From contig NZ_PKUQ01000017.1 of assembly GCF_002866925.1 (NCBI RefSeq), positions 1 through 47,327 on the forward strand: a DNA stretch of 47,327 nucleotides, given 5' to 3'. Positions 8,783 to 17,713 of this stretch are shown piece after piece. Numbering within the stretch: position 1 is the first letter of the stretch; each line of letters starts with the position of its first letter. The notes below the pieces were generated by a model that worked only from the letters and a program-made list of their open reading frames with translations, did not search any database and was not told the DNA's origin. The position numbers and the translations under genes were made by a program. Source of the stretch: Cohaesibacter celericrescens (lineage in GTDB: Bacteria; Pseudomonadota; Alphaproteobacteria; Rhizobiales; Cohaesibacteraceae).

Positions 8783-9886
8783 TTAGCCAGAGACCTTTGC
8801 CATTTCAGGGAACAGCGCAGCCAACCCTTCCGGTGTTGCAGCACAAACGCCACGCTCAGTAATCAGTCCTGTCACCAACCGGTTCGGCGTCACATCAAAA
8901 GCCGGGTTACCCCCCTGTGTGCCGTTCGGCGAAACCTGCACTGTGCTGATTTTTCCATCGGCATTTAACCCCTGTACATGGGTGACTTCAAAGGCATCAC
9001 GCTCTTCGATGGGGATTTCAGCAACACCGTCATCAACGGTCCAGTCAATGGTTGGTGATGGAAGCGCGACATAGAAGGGCACACCATTGTCATGCGCAGC
9101 AAGCGCCTTGAGATAGGTGCCGATTTTGTTGCAAACATCACCGCGTCGGGTGGTCCGGTCGGTGCCAACGATGACAAGATCAACCAGTCCATGCTGCATC
9201 AGATGACCACCTGCATTATCGACGATATACTTGTGAGGAATACCGTGGCTACCAAGCTCCCATGACGTCAAAGCACCTTGGTTCCTTGGTCGTGTTTCAT
9301 CCACCCAAACATGCAAAGGAATGCCCGCATCGAAGGCCTGATACATCGGAGATGTTGCTGTGCCCCAATCAACGGTAGCAAGCCAGCCTGCGTTGCAATG
9401 CGTTAGAATGCGGACTGGCTCTCCAACTGGTTTTTTGGCCGCAATTTCGCGAATAAGAGCAAGTCCGTGTTGGCCAATGCTGTGACAAATGTCAACATCT
9501 TCATCGGCAATCTCATGAGCAAGCTTGAGTGCAACATCTGCGCGGTTGCCTTCTGCAACAGGACGAAGAGCCTCACGACATCGGTTCAGAGCCCAGCGCA
9601 GATTGATGGCAGTCGGGCGCGTACGGTCAAGAAAGTCCCAAGATTTATCCATATTGGCATCCGATGGATCCTGCGCCATCGCCAACGCCATTCCGTAGGC
9701 CGCCGTCGCACCGATCAACGGGGCACCCCGAACGCGCATTTCTACGATCGCGTCGGCATAATCCTGCATTGTAGTTAGGGCCTCGATGCGAAAATCGTGA
9801 GGCAACCAGCGTTGATCAATAATTTCCAGCTCGCCACGGGATTCAACCCACCAGAGCGAGCGATAGTGTTTGCCGTTGACCTTCAT
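8783..9886 (-). CDS. mtnA: S-methyl-5-thioribose-1-phosphate isomerase (MtnA)
   Basis: A 367-residue member of the eIF2B-related aldose-phosphate isomerases, full family length. Hallmarks are [13 protein letters not shown] (residues 53-65), catalytic Cys164 in HCNAGWLA, Asp243 in IVGTDR, and NKIGTYLKA (253-261). It converts 5-methylthioribose-1-phosphate, or 5-deoxyribose-1-phosphate in related pathways, to the ribulose-1-phosphate form. It overlaps the mtnK stop codon by 4 bp (ATGA), so translation is coupled; AGGG lies 8 nt upstream. Its product is the branch point for the aldolase and, in this locus, probably also for the RuBisCO-like protein. Confidence 0.93.
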   Translation of the reverse strand: MKVNGKHYRSLWWVESRGELEIIDQRWLPHDFRIEALTTMQDYADAIVEMRVRGAPLIGATAAYGMALAMAQDPSDANMDKSWDFLDRTRPTAINLRWALNRCREALRPVAEGNRADVALKLAHEIADEDVDICHSIGQHGLALIREIAAKKPVGEPVRILTHCNAGWLATVDWGTATSPMYQAFDAGIPLHVWVDETRPRNQGALTSWELGSHGIPHKYIVDNAGGHLMQHGLVDLVIVGTDRTTRRGDVCNKIGTYLKALAAHDNGVPFYVALPSPTIDWTVDDGVAEIPIEERDAFEVTHVQGLNADGKISTVQVSPNGTQGGNPAFDVTPNRLVTGLITERGVCAATPEGLAALFPEMAKVSG

Positions 9887-11142
9887 AGGAAATCCCTTTT
9901 GTTAAAGTCCTGTGCCATTGCAACCAAGCCAGTCGCATTTGGGATTGTATCCCTGTTAAGAACAAGCTCGGCCCCCATCATCAGGTTACGTGCTTCCAAT
10001 GCAGCGCGCACAGCCGTATTCTCAATCGTCTCAAAATCAGCATTGTGTGCCAAAGACAGTGTGCGTCGATGCATCTCGATACCGCAAATCCCTAGCGCGT
10101 CATCCCAAATGTCTTTTAAAACACCCTCACAGGCCGCTTCCGAGCTCTGCTGCTGATCTTCAAACAGTGTTTTAGGATACAGCATCCCGGTGCGTTCAGT
10201 CTGCCAAAGATGCTTGAACTCAGCCTCGAAGCTGGCAAAGCAGTCGGTGATAACAGACAAGATCCATTCCTGATAACGCTCCAGATCCTCACCACGATGT
10301 CCGGGCTGGCTGAAATAGGCCATCAGAAAGTTGGCAGTCATCATGCCAATATCAAACCCCATAGGAGCATATTGAACAAACTCGGGGTCAATAACGCGGG
10401 ACTCCGTATCCGTTGACATAATCGAGCCGGAATGCAAGTCCCCGTGCACCATTGTTTCGGTGTTGGAGGCAAATTTCATCAACATCCGCTGAGCCTGCGC
10501 TTTGAGCACAGTGTCTGAGCGCAACTTGGCGACAACCGGGTCAAGTTCCGGTGTGTGATGGTTCATTTCCGCATCGAAATATGGGTCAGTGAAAACCAAT
10601 GCTTCTGTAATGGCGGGAATTTCAACATTGCCAGAAAACAAGCCAACGTCGGCCTTTTTATCAGCAGATTTCATCGACAACTCAGAGCCGCGAAACGCTG
10701 TTCGGGCACAGAATTTTCCCAAGAAGTCAGCAAGACCTGCAACCATTTCGCCGTTGATCATTTTATGGCGTAAAATGGAGTGTGGTTCGATAAATTCCAT
10801 CACAATCAGCGCTTGGACTTCATCAAAATGATAGAGTTCGGGAACCGCACCCGGATCTCGCTCGGCCTGACGCTTCAATGCGTGATATTCAAAGAATGCG
10901 CGGTACAGCGGCAACGGCCAACTGTCTCCCACAAGCCTCACATAAGGCAGTGCCTGTTTAACAATAATGCTACTGCTCGGCCCATCCACAATAAAGACGA
11001 GATTTAGATTGCCGTCGCCAACTTCTTTGACTTTCCAACTGGCGGGAGCTCCCCCCAGCCGCTCGGTTATGGCCGCAAAACCCATCAGGTAAGAAGGCAG
11101 GGTTTCCGTTGAATATGGTGTGTATGTCTGTAGGTCTGACAT
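9883..11142 (-). CDS. mtnK: S-methyl-5-thioribose kinase (MtnK)
   Basis: A 419-residue aminoglycoside-phosphotransferase-fold kinase of the MtnK family, usually about 400 residues. The catalytic Brenner-type motif HGDLHSGS is at residues 233-240, the metal-binding DPEF at 252-255 (the family's D-x-E variant), and an ATP-site Lys62 in VKQALPY. It phosphorylates 5-methylthioribose at C1; close relatives may accept 5-deoxyribose. GGAGG is 9 nt upstream of the ATG. It is the first gene of the leftward transcript, divergent from the ABC importer, with the large palindrome in between. This suggests the kinase and importer are induced together. Confidence 0.92.
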   Translation of the reverse strand: MSDLQTYTPYSTETLPSYLMGFAAITERLGGAPASWKVKEVGDGNLNLVFIVDGPSSSIIVKQALPYVRLVGDSWPLPLYRAFFEYHALKRQAERDPGAVPELYHFDEVQALIVMEFIEPHSILRHKMINGEMVAGLADFLGKFCARTAFRGSELSMKSADKKADVGLFSGNVEIPAITEALVFTDPYFDAEMNHHTPELDPVVAKLRSDTVLKAQAQRMLMKFASNTETMVHGDLHSGSIMSTDTESRVIDPEFVQYAPMGFDIGMMTANFLMAYFSQPGHRGEDLERYQEWILSVITDCFASFEAEFKHLWQTERTGMLYPKTLFEDQQQSSEAACEGVLKDIWDDALGICGIEMHRRTLSLAHNADFETIENTAVRAALEARNLMMGAELVLNRDTIPNATGLVAMAQDFNKRDFL

Positions 11143-11179
11143 GGCTATTTTCCTCCCATGTTTGCAAGCACAATGACAT

Positions 11180-11222
11180 CAAATTATTCAAACGTCAAGT
11201 GACTTGACATTTGAATAATTTG
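11180..11222. promoter_or_regulatory. 43-bp nearly perfect palindrome in the divergent promoter region
   Basis: Left arm CAAATTATTCAAACGTCAAG and right arm CTTGACATTTGAATAATTTG are reverse complements at 19 of 20 positions, separated by TGA and centred on 11201. It begins 38 bp upstream of mtnK and ends 54 bp before the importer start. Length and symmetry fit an operator for a tetrameric SorC-type regulator controlling both transcripts. An inner GTCAAG-TGA-CTTGAC core is itself palindromic. Binding by the local SorC protein is inferred. Confidence 0.75.
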
Positions 11223-11276
11223 TGTGAATACTTGGCTTCGAGGAATACACCGCTTGTTCGGTGCTGGGAGGAAAAA

Positions 11277-12791
11277 TTGACTGAAGTAGCGCTTAGGGTT
11301 GCGGGTTTACGCAAGTCTTTCGGGCAGAATGTTGTCTTGCGCGGACTGGATATGGAGCTCTACCCGGGGTCCGTTACAGTCCTGATGGGAGCCAACGGGG
11401 CGGGCAAATCCACGCTTGTTAAAGTCATCTGCGGTTATTACGAGGCGGATGATGGAAAGCTGGAGCTGGAAGGCGCTCCCTATAGCCCCCACGACGCGGC
11501 GAATGCCATATCGCAAGGGGTGGTGACCGTACACCAGTCCATCGACGACGGGGTCATCCCGGATCTGGATGTTGCAAACAATCTGCTGCTGGACCAATTG
11601 GCACGAACGAATGCGCCATTGATTGTGCGCAATCGCGCCATGTGCAAGGAAGCCGAGGCAATTGCTGCAAGCATGGGCCTGTCCATGGATGTGCGCACGC
11701 GTGTGGCAGACTTGGGAGTGGCGGACCGCCAGATGATCGCCATTGCCCGCGCGATGGCGCGTGCTCCAAAACTTCTTATTCTGGATGAGCCGACCTCGTC
11801 GCTTTCTGCATCTGAAGCAGATCGTCTTTTCGCCCTGATTGACCGTTTGCGGGCGCAGGGTGTTGCCATCCTTTATATCTCTCACCGCATGTCCGACATC
11901 CGCCGCCTTGCCGATCGAATTATCTGCATGCGAGACGGCAAGATTTCCGGCCAGTTCGAAGGCGACACTCTGGACTATGAGGGTGCGGTCACGGCCATGC
12001 TTGGCAGGAAAATGACCGATGCGGACATTCATCCCGTATCAGGCGGAGCGCCTATTCTTGAGCTTAAAAACATCCAACTCATCCCCGAATCCAAGCCGAT
12101 AAACCTTGCCATCAACGACGGTGAAGTTGTCGCCATCACGGGCCTTCTGGGGAGCGGCAAGTCCCGCCTCAGTGAGATCATTTTTGGCCTGTCCAAGTCG
12201 GGCACTGGCGAGATGTTTCTGGACAGCAAGCCCTACAAACCCAAAGACGCCCAACATGCTGTCAAATGCGGTGTGTTCATGTCGCCCAAAGACCGCGCCT
12301 CAAACGCAGTCATCCCCGACTTTGACATCGCCAACAACATGACCTTGCCATTTTTGGGCGCATTCAGCCGGCTCTCTCTTTTGGGCTCAGGCAAGCAACG
12401 TGGTGCTGCCGACAGCATGATCAGTCGGATCGGCATTATCTGTCAGGCCAATAGCGACGGCATCAACACCTTGTCAGGCGGCAACCAACAGAAGGTTATG
12501 ATTGGCCGCTGGCTTATTGAATCATCACGGGTGCTTTTGCTGGATGAGCCTTTCCAAGGTGTAGATATCGGCGCGCGCCGAGACATTGGCTACCACATCA
12601 GAGCAACAGCTAAAGGACGCGCAACCATCGTCTTCGTCGCCGAGATCGACGAAGCACTGGAAATTGCTGATCGCATTATTGTGCTCCATGAAGGAGCCAT
12701 CGCTGGTGAACATATCAACAGCGACATCGATCTAACCGCACTGGTCGCTCAAGTATCGGGCGTTCCAACAAATCAAGAAGCGGCAGAGTGA
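11277..12791 (+). CDS. Sugar ABC transporter ATPase (RbsA-type, two nucleotide-binding domains)
   Basis: A 504-residue double ATPase, the normal size for ribose/galactose-type importers. The first domain has Walker A GANGAGKST, signature region LGVADRQMIAIARAMA and Walker B LLILDEPTSSL. The second has a degenerate P-loop (GLLGSGKS), signature LSGGNQQKV and Walker B VLLLDEPFQGVD, as usual for this subfamily. I place the start at TTG 11277: GGGAGG lies 5 nt upstream and the conserved domain begins a few residues later, whereas the frame from 11211 would run through the operator. It energises uptake of the pentose that MtnK phosphorylates. The permease gene follows after 3 bp. Confidence 0.92.
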   Translation: MTEVALRVAGLRKSFGQNVVLRGLDMELYPGSVTVLMGANGAGKSTLVKVICGYYEADDGKLELEGAPYSPHDAANAISQGVVTVHQSIDDGVIPDLDVANNLLLDQLARTNAPLIVRNRAMCKEAEAIAASMGLSMDVRTRVADLGVADRQMIAIARAMARAPKLLILDEPTSSLSASEADRLFALIDRLRAQGVAILYISHRMSDIRRLADRIICMRDGKISGQFEGDTLDYEGAVTAMLGRKMTDADIHPVSGGAPILELKNIQLIPESKPINLAINDGEVVAITGLLGSGKSRLSEIIFGLSKSGTGEMFLDSKPYKPKDAQHAVKCGVFMSPKDRASNAVIPDFDIANNMTLPFLGAFSRLSLLGSGKQRGAADSMISRIGIICQANSDGINTLSGGNQQKVMIGRWLIESSRVLLLDEPFQGVDIGARRDIGYHIRATAKGRATIVFVAEIDEALEIADRIIVLHEGAIAGEHINSDIDLTALVAQVSGVPTNQEAAE

Positions 12792-12794
12792 ATC

Positions 12795-13811
12795 ATGGAC
12801 AACGACAAAATCATAAACTTCGCCATCAAATACGGATTTCTGATCCTGCTGGTCGGCCTTGTCATTTTCTTCAGTGTGGCATCCCGAGGCTTTGCTTCCC
12901 CGCGCTCAGCCGTCTTTATTCTGCAATCTGTCTCGATAACCGGCATTTTGGCACTGGGCGTCACTTGCACGCTCGTCGTTGATGGCTTTGATCTTTCCAT
13001 TGGAGCGGTTGCGACCTCCTCTCTCATGCTTTCAGCCTACTCCATGGTAATTCTGGAACAGTCTGCTTTTGTCGCAGTTGTATTGTGCCTCGCAATGGGT
13101 GCGTTCGTTGGACTGATCAACGGACTATTGATCGTAAAATTCAAAGTCCCCGATCTTCTCGCAACCCTTGGTATGATGTTCCTTCTGATTGGACTTCAAC
13201 GCATTCCGACACAAGGCAACTCCATTGCCACTGGCATGAGCCTGACCGATGGCACCACAGCCCAAGGCGTTTTCTCTCCGGCATTTCTGTGGATCGGGCG
13301 GCACCGGTTTGATCTGGTGCTCGAGCGCCTGCTGCCTGTTCCGGTCTTAATTTTCATCGCCATTGCCGTCGGCATCTGGATCTTTTTGGCTCTCACCCGC
13401 CATGGTCGCCTGATGTATGCCATCGGCTCGAATGAACGCGCAGCGGCACTGGTCGGTACTCCGGTCAAAAAATACAAGGTCATTGCCTACATGATTTCCG
13501 GTGTTATGGCGTCGGTTGGAGGCATCTTGCTGGCAGCTCGCCTTGGACGGGGTGACATCGCATCAGGCAACAACCTGCTGCTCGACAGCGTCGCCGCCGC
13601 CCTCATCGGTTATGCGGTGCTTGGTGCGGCTCGCCCCAATGCTTTTGGCACCGCCATTGGCGCATTGTTTGTCGGCATTCTGTTGCAGGGCATGACCATG
13701 CTCAACGCTCCTTATTATACGCAGGATTTCGTCAAAGGCGCCGTGCTGGTTGTCGCTCTGGTGTTCACATTCTACCTCGATGCACGCAGCAGCTCTGGTG
13801 GAAAGACTTGA
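12795..13811 (+). CDS. Sugar ABC transporter permease (RbsC-type)
   Basis: A 338-residue inner-membrane permease of the ribose/xylose branched family, with many hydrophobic segments. Recognisable RbsC-type text includes LALGVTCTLVVDGFDLSIGA near residues 50-70 and MYAIGSNERAAALVG in the cytoplasmic loop that contacts the ATPase. It starts 3 bp after the ATPase gene and works as a dimer with it. A 275-bp gap before the binding-protein gene could carry a secondary promoter, but I identify no clear one. Confidence 0.92.
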   Translation: MDNDKIINFAIKYGFLILLVGLVIFFSVASRGFASPRSAVFILQSVSITGILALGVTCTLVVDGFDLSIGAVATSSLMLSAYSMVILEQSAFVAVVLCLAMGAFVGLINGLLIVKFKVPDLLATLGMMFLLIGLQRIPTQGNSIATGMSLTDGTTAQGVFSPAFLWIGRHRFDLVLERLLPVPVLIFIAIAVGIWIFLALTRHGRLMYAIGSNERAAALVGTPVKKYKVIAYMISGVMASVGGILLAARLGRGDIASGNNLLLDSVAAALIGYAVLGAARPNAFGTAIGALFVGILLQGMTMLNAPYYTQDFVKGAVLVVALVFTFYLDARSSSGGKT

Positions 13812-14086
13812 ACGTAACCTCGTTGGCTAAAACCAAATAGCGGTTCAGGGGGCTATGCAAAATAGAAAGAGAAATTGGGGCTTGGTTTGAAGGGCTTGGC
13901 TCAAAGCATCAGACACAAAAACCAAAAGGAACATGTCACATTCATTTGCAGGTTTGTGGCCTGTTCAGATGGGCGAATTATTTTTGGGAGTGATAAGCCC
14001 ACACTCGAATACGAGCGATGGATCTGTCTTTGCCGCTCTTGGCTCTTTTCAGGTCTACCAAATGTCTTAAACGGGAGGATTAAAAC

Positions 14087-15130
14087 ATGTTGAGACGACA
14101 GTTTATGAAAATGGCTTGCGCTGCAAGCTTCGTCCTTGGGGCGTTTCCAGCTGCACAAGCTGCGGATATGCCTGCCCCATTCGACAACCCTGAAAAAGTT
14201 ACCATTGCATTGGTACGCTATCTTTCAACGGGCGATTTCTTTCAGGCCTATCTGTCAGGTGTTGAAAAACAGTCTGCCGCTCTGGGCGTTGATTTGCGTG
14301 TTTTCGACAGCAGACAAGACGCCGCTCTACAGGCCGATATGGTTGATCAGGCGATCGCCCTTGGAGTCGATGGCATTATCATTCAGCATGGACTGACTGA
14401 AGCCATGAGCGATGCCGCCCAACGCGCTGTTGAGGCGGGTATCAAGGTGGTGGCATTTGACGTGGATGTTCAAAATGCCAAGATCCCGCAGATCGAGCAA
14501 TCTGACTATATGCTCGGCAAGCTGGCTTTGGAACAAGCCATAAAAGACAACGGTGACAGCTTCACGGCAGGCTATGTCTATGTTGCAGGTATCGCTCCAC
14601 TGGACCGCCGCCATATTGCTTGGGAAGACGTGAAAGAAGCCAATCCGGGCATCAAGGAAGCGGCGATGTTCGGCACAATGGACAACCCAATTGCCAACTC
14701 TGTTGCCAATCAGGCACGCGCCGTTTTGCAGGGCTATTCCGACATTACCGTGATGTTTGCTCCCTATGACGAGTTTGCCAAAGGCGTAAAAATCGCGGTT
14801 GACGAATCTGGTCTTAGCGATGATATCGATATCTACTCCGCCGATGTCTCAACCGCCGATATCTCTGCCATGCGCGAACCCGGCTCGGCTTGGGCCGCGA
14901 CAGTTGCAACCAACCCCGCAGTTGTGGGCGAAGTGTCTGTCCGTTCACTGGCAATGATGCTGGCAAATGAAGATCCTGGTGCGCAAGTTATCGTTCCACC
15001 AACACTCATCACGCAAAAATTCCTCAATGAAAATGACATCAAAAACATGGAAGAATTGGGCACAAAGATGCCACAGTTTGCCCATGCAGACGTCTCTGTT
15101 CCAAGCTGGATGCCATTGCCAAAACGATAA
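14087..15130 (+). CDS. Periplasmic sugar-binding protein (RbsB-type)
   Basis: A 347-residue type I periplasmic binding protein with a signal peptide (hydrophobic core CAASFVLGAFPAAQA, cleavage near residue 25). The mature protein reads as Peripla_BP_4/RbsB type: VRYLSTGDFFQAYLSGVEKQ near the start, DGIIIQHGL around residues 98-106, and MFAPYDEFAKGV in the C-terminal lobe. It captures the sugar for the ATPase and permease encoded upstream. GGGAGG lies 8 nt before the ATG, and the following 9-bp hairpin may stabilise a highly translated message. Ligand inferred from neighbours: 5-methylthioribose, 5-deoxyribose or a similar modified ribose. Confidence 0.9.
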   Translation: MLRRQFMKMACAASFVLGAFPAAQAADMPAPFDNPEKVTIALVRYLSTGDFFQAYLSGVEKQSAALGVDLRVFDSRQDAALQADMVDQAIALGVDGIIIQHGLTEAMSDAAQRAVEAGIKVVAFDVDVQNAKIPQIEQSDYMLGKLALEQAIKDNGDSFTAGYVYVAGIAPLDRRHIAWEDVKEANPGIKEAAMFGTMDNPIANSVANQARAVLQGYSDITVMFAPYDEFAKGVKIAVDESGLSDDIDIYSADVSTADISAMREPGSAWAATVATNPAVVGEVSVRSLAMMLANEDPGAQVIVPPTLITQKFLNENDIKNMEELGTKMPQFAHADVSVPSWMPLPKR

Positions 15131-15158
15131 GATACCAAGTCGAAAGCAACAAGATGAT

Positions 15159-15181
15159 GCCCGGCCTGTAAAAGGCCGGGC
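15159..15181 (+). terminator. Intercistronic hairpin after the binding-protein gene
   Basis: GCCCGGCCT pairs perfectly with AGGCCGGGC around GTAAA, 28 bp after the stop codon, with only a short CTTT afterwards. It is best read as a partial terminator or 3'-end stabiliser that raises binding-protein expression over the downstream enzymes. Confidence 0.6.
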
Positions 15182-15221
15182 CTTTGAGACCCACAAGTAT
15201 GCCGAACCGAGGAGTATCACG

Positions 15222-15662
15222 ATGTTAATTGGAATTGACCGTCGCATGCCTCCTGCCCTTTTGCATTGCCTTGCACTTATGGGGCATGGAGACGAAATTG
15301 TCGTGGCCGACGCTAATTTTCCCTCCGGCTCAACGGCACGCCATTGCGTTGTCCAAGAGGCCATTCCGCTCGCGGGTCTTGACGCTCCCGCTGCTATTGA
15401 GTTGATTACGGATTTGATGCCCCTAGACGGATTTTTTGATTATTCTGCACTGCGCATGCAGATTGACAATGAGCCAGATACCACGGGCGACGTCCACAAT
15501 GACGCATGGCACATTCTCAAAAAGCGTCTTCCCAAAAATGGCGTTCTATCAAGCATTGAGCGACAGGCTTTCTATGCGCAGGCCAATGAAGCCTTTGCAG
15601 TTGTTCGCACCTGCGAAGTGCGCGCCTATGGCTGCTTCATCTTGAGAAAAGGCGTCGTGTGA
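15222..15662 (+). CDS. RbsD/FucU-family sugar mutarotase
   Basis: A 146-residue protein of the RbsD/FucU family, usual length about 140. It has the N-terminal IDRRMPPALLHCLALMGHGD with the family's His and Asp, ADANFPSGS near residues 28-36, and a C-terminal RTCEVRAYGCFILRKG segment. These cytoplasmic enzymes interconvert anomers or ring forms of imported sugars so that the kinase receives the right form. The ATG at 15222 has GGAG 7 nt upstream; the longer open frame from 14967 overlaps the binding-protein gene and is not used. It fits an anomer-handling step before MtnK. Confidence 0.88.
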   Translation: MLIGIDRRMPPALLHCLALMGHGDEIVVADANFPSGSTARHCVVQEAIPLAGLDAPAAIELITDLMPLDGFFDYSALRMQIDNEPDTTGDVHNDAWHILKKRLPKNGVLSSIERQAFYAQANEAFAVVRTCEVRAYGCFILRKGVV

Positions 15663-15769
15663 TTGGGCCAAACTGGCTGATTTGGTTGCCCGACACATCC
15701 GTATTTAGTTCCTTAGACCCAACCCCACGCGCTAGACATATGCTTTGGCACGAGTGACGAGATATTGAC

Positions 15770-16696
15770 ATGCGAAATAAAAAATCAACTGAAGAGGTAG
15801 CCTTGGGCATCCGTCGTCGTGTGTATGAACACGCGATGCGGAACAACGGTGGTTATCTTTCTCAAGCCTGTTCCTCTGCCGAACAACTTGCTTGGCTCTA
15901 TAATGAAGAATTGAATTTGGGTGATCCCACGTTGCCCGCCATCCCCAAGCCGTTTGCGGGGGTGCCTTCTGCAGAAAATCCCGATTATCACACCGGTGCC
16001 GGCTACAATGGCCCGGCAACACCTGACTTTGACAGGCTTTTCATTGCGCCTGCCCATTATGCGCTGGTGGCCTATGCCACGCTTATTGAGACCGGGCGCA
16101 TGGACCCCGAAGGCTTGGAAATGTTCAATCAGGATGGCTCGTCTGTCGAAATGATTGGTGCGGAGCATTCCCCAGGCATGGAAGTACACAACGGCACGCT
16201 CGGCGTCGGTTTGTCCACCGCTGCGGGCCTTGCATGGGGCCGCCGCCGCAATGGCGACACCGGCCGCACATGGGTCTTTATGTCTGACGGTGAAGTGCAA
16301 GAAGGTCAAACTTGGGAAGCGGTTCAGGCATGCGCCTATCATGGCATCGACACTGTTATGGCGATTATGGATGTCAATGAACAGCAGTGTGATGGTGCCA
16401 TGTCGTCCGTCATGGAAGTTGGCGATATCCGCTCAAAATTCATCAATTTTGGTGCTGCCTGCGTTGAGGTCGACGGCCATGATCTAAGCGCCATACGCGA
16501 TGCCGCCAAGGAACCTCATGAAGGCAAGCCTTTGATTATTATGGCACGTACCAATCCGTTCCACACCATGAGCATTCTTGAAGAGCGCTTCCCACGTCTG
16601 CATTATGTGCGGTTTAAATCCGAAGAAGAGCGCGCCCGCATGAATGTGTCTATCGCTGCCGATCTCGGTGTTGACCCTATTGATTACGCTCACTGA
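15770..16696 (+). CDS. Split transketolase, N-terminal (TPP-binding) subunit
   Basis: A 308-residue protein matching the TPP-binding half of transketolase. It has the APAHYALVAYATLIETG segment, AEHSPGMEVHNGTLGVGLS, and a TPP/metal motif beginning SDGEVQEG and ending in VN about 27 residues later (first Gly of the usual GDG replaced by Ser, Asp kept). The partner C-terminal half is encoded 12 bp downstream. Split transketolases use TPP to transfer or release C2 (ketol) units. Encoded between the importer and the RuBisCO-like protein, it probably cleaves the xylulose-5-phosphate-like product of that enzyme, giving glyceraldehyde-3-phosphate and an activated C2 unit. That reaction is an inference. 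Confidence 0.88.
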   Translation: MRNKKSTEEVALGIRRRVYEHAMRNNGGYLSQACSSAEQLAWLYNEELNLGDPTLPAIPKPFAGVPSAENPDYHTGAGYNGPATPDFDRLFIAPAHYALVAYATLIETGRMDPEGLEMFNQDGSSVEMIGAEHSPGMEVHNGTLGVGLSTAAGLAWGRRRNGDTGRTWVFMSDGEVQEGQTWEAVQACAYHGIDTVMAIMDVNEQQCDGAMSSVMEVGDIRSKFINFGAACVEVDGHDLSAIRDAAKEPHEGKPLIIMARTNPFHTMSILEERFPRLHYVRFKSEEERARMNVSIAADLGVDPIDYAH

Positions 16697-16708
16697 GGAA
16701 GCATTATT

Positions 16709-17713
16709 ATGGTAGAAATGGTTAAACGACCTTATGCAACCGCTTTTGAGACCTATGCGGTAGCGCACCCTGAAGTCCTCTGTCTTTCTGCAGACCTGAC
16801 TTCATCCTGCGAAATTGACGGCTTTCGCGATCGCCACCCCGATCAGTTCCTATCGATGGGTATGGCCGAGCAAAATATGATGAGTTTTGCCGGTGGCCTT
16901 GGATTGGCGGGATATCGTCCCTTCATCCACACCTTCGGCGTATTCTTGTATCGCCGCCCCTATGATCAGCTCATGGCCTCGATAGCCTATCCGCGCCGCA
17001 AAGTAAGGCTTATGGGCTTCCTGCCCGGCATCACCACACCCGGCGGTATGACGCACCAGTCGATCGAAGACATCTCGGTCATGCGTTCCATTCCAAACAT
17101 GACTATTCTGGAAACCGGAGACGCCACCGAAGTCGAATCCATTTGCGAAGCGGCCGATTCCATTGATGGCCCTGTATATTGCCGCGTGCTGCGCGGTGCT
17201 GTGCCACGCTTGTTCGACACAGCCATCAAGGTTGGCGAGATGCGCGAACTTTCAGATGGGGACGACATCCTCGTCGTAACATCAGGCATCTGCACTGAAG
17301 AAGCCATGAGGGCCAGATCAGCCCTTGCCAATGCCGGACTATCGATCCGTCATTTGCATTTACACACGATCAAACCATTTGATCACAAAGCGCTATTGGA
17401 CCATATCGGATCGGTCAAACATGGCGTTATAACCCTCGAAAACCACATTACGGAAGGCGGCGTTGGTTCGCTTGTTGCCGAGACTATGGCCGATGCAGGC
17501 GTTGGCAAACGTCTCATACGTTTGGGCCTGAAAGACACCTATGCCCATGGTGGCTCGCGCGCTTACCTGATGCGGTATTACGGTCTGGATGCACTGGCTC
17601 TGGTCAAGGGCATTGAAGATCTAGTCGGTGAGAGTTTTGGCATATCTGAAGCCGATTTGGATGCAGCACGGGTTGAAGAGGTGCATTCTCTGGTCAAGGC
17701 GGAGGGGCTGTGA
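16709..17713 (+). CDS. Split transketolase, C-terminal (pyrimidine-binding) subunit
   Basis: A 334-residue protein matching the pyrimidine-binding and C-terminal domains of transketolase. The catalytic Glu lies in GMAEQNMMSFAGGLGLAGYR near residues 50-70, and the C-terminal domain contains LHLHTIKPFDHKALLDH and TLENHITEGGVGS. GAGGAA lies 8 nt upstream of its ATG. Its stop codon overlaps the start of the RuBisCO-like gene (TGATG), so the two are translationally coupled, which is strong contextual evidence for consecutive reactions. It forms the holoenzyme with the subunit encoded just upstream. Confidence 0.9.
   Translation: MVEMVKRPYATAFETYAVAHPEVLCLSADLTSSCEIDGFRDRHPDQFLSMGMAEQNMMSFAGGLGLAGYRPFIHTFGVFLYRRPYDQLMASIAYPRRKVRLMGFLPGITTPGGMTHQSIEDISVMRSIPNMTILETGDATEVESICEAADSIDGPVYCRVLRGAVPRLFDTAIKVGEMRELSDGDDILVVTSGICTEEAMRARSALANAGLSIRHLHLHTIKPFDHKALLDHIGSVKHGVITLENHITEGGVGSLVAETMADAGVGKRLIRLGLKDTYAHGGSRAYLMRYYGLDALALVKGIEDLVGESFGISEADLDAARVEEVHSLVKAEGL

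Noticed and set aside
8659..8862. 67-codon plus-strand frame preceded by AGGAGG
   Set aside because: It contains the hairpin after mtnA, then runs antisense into the mtnA 3' end, and has no recognisable protein content. The ribosome-binding-like sequence alone is not enough.
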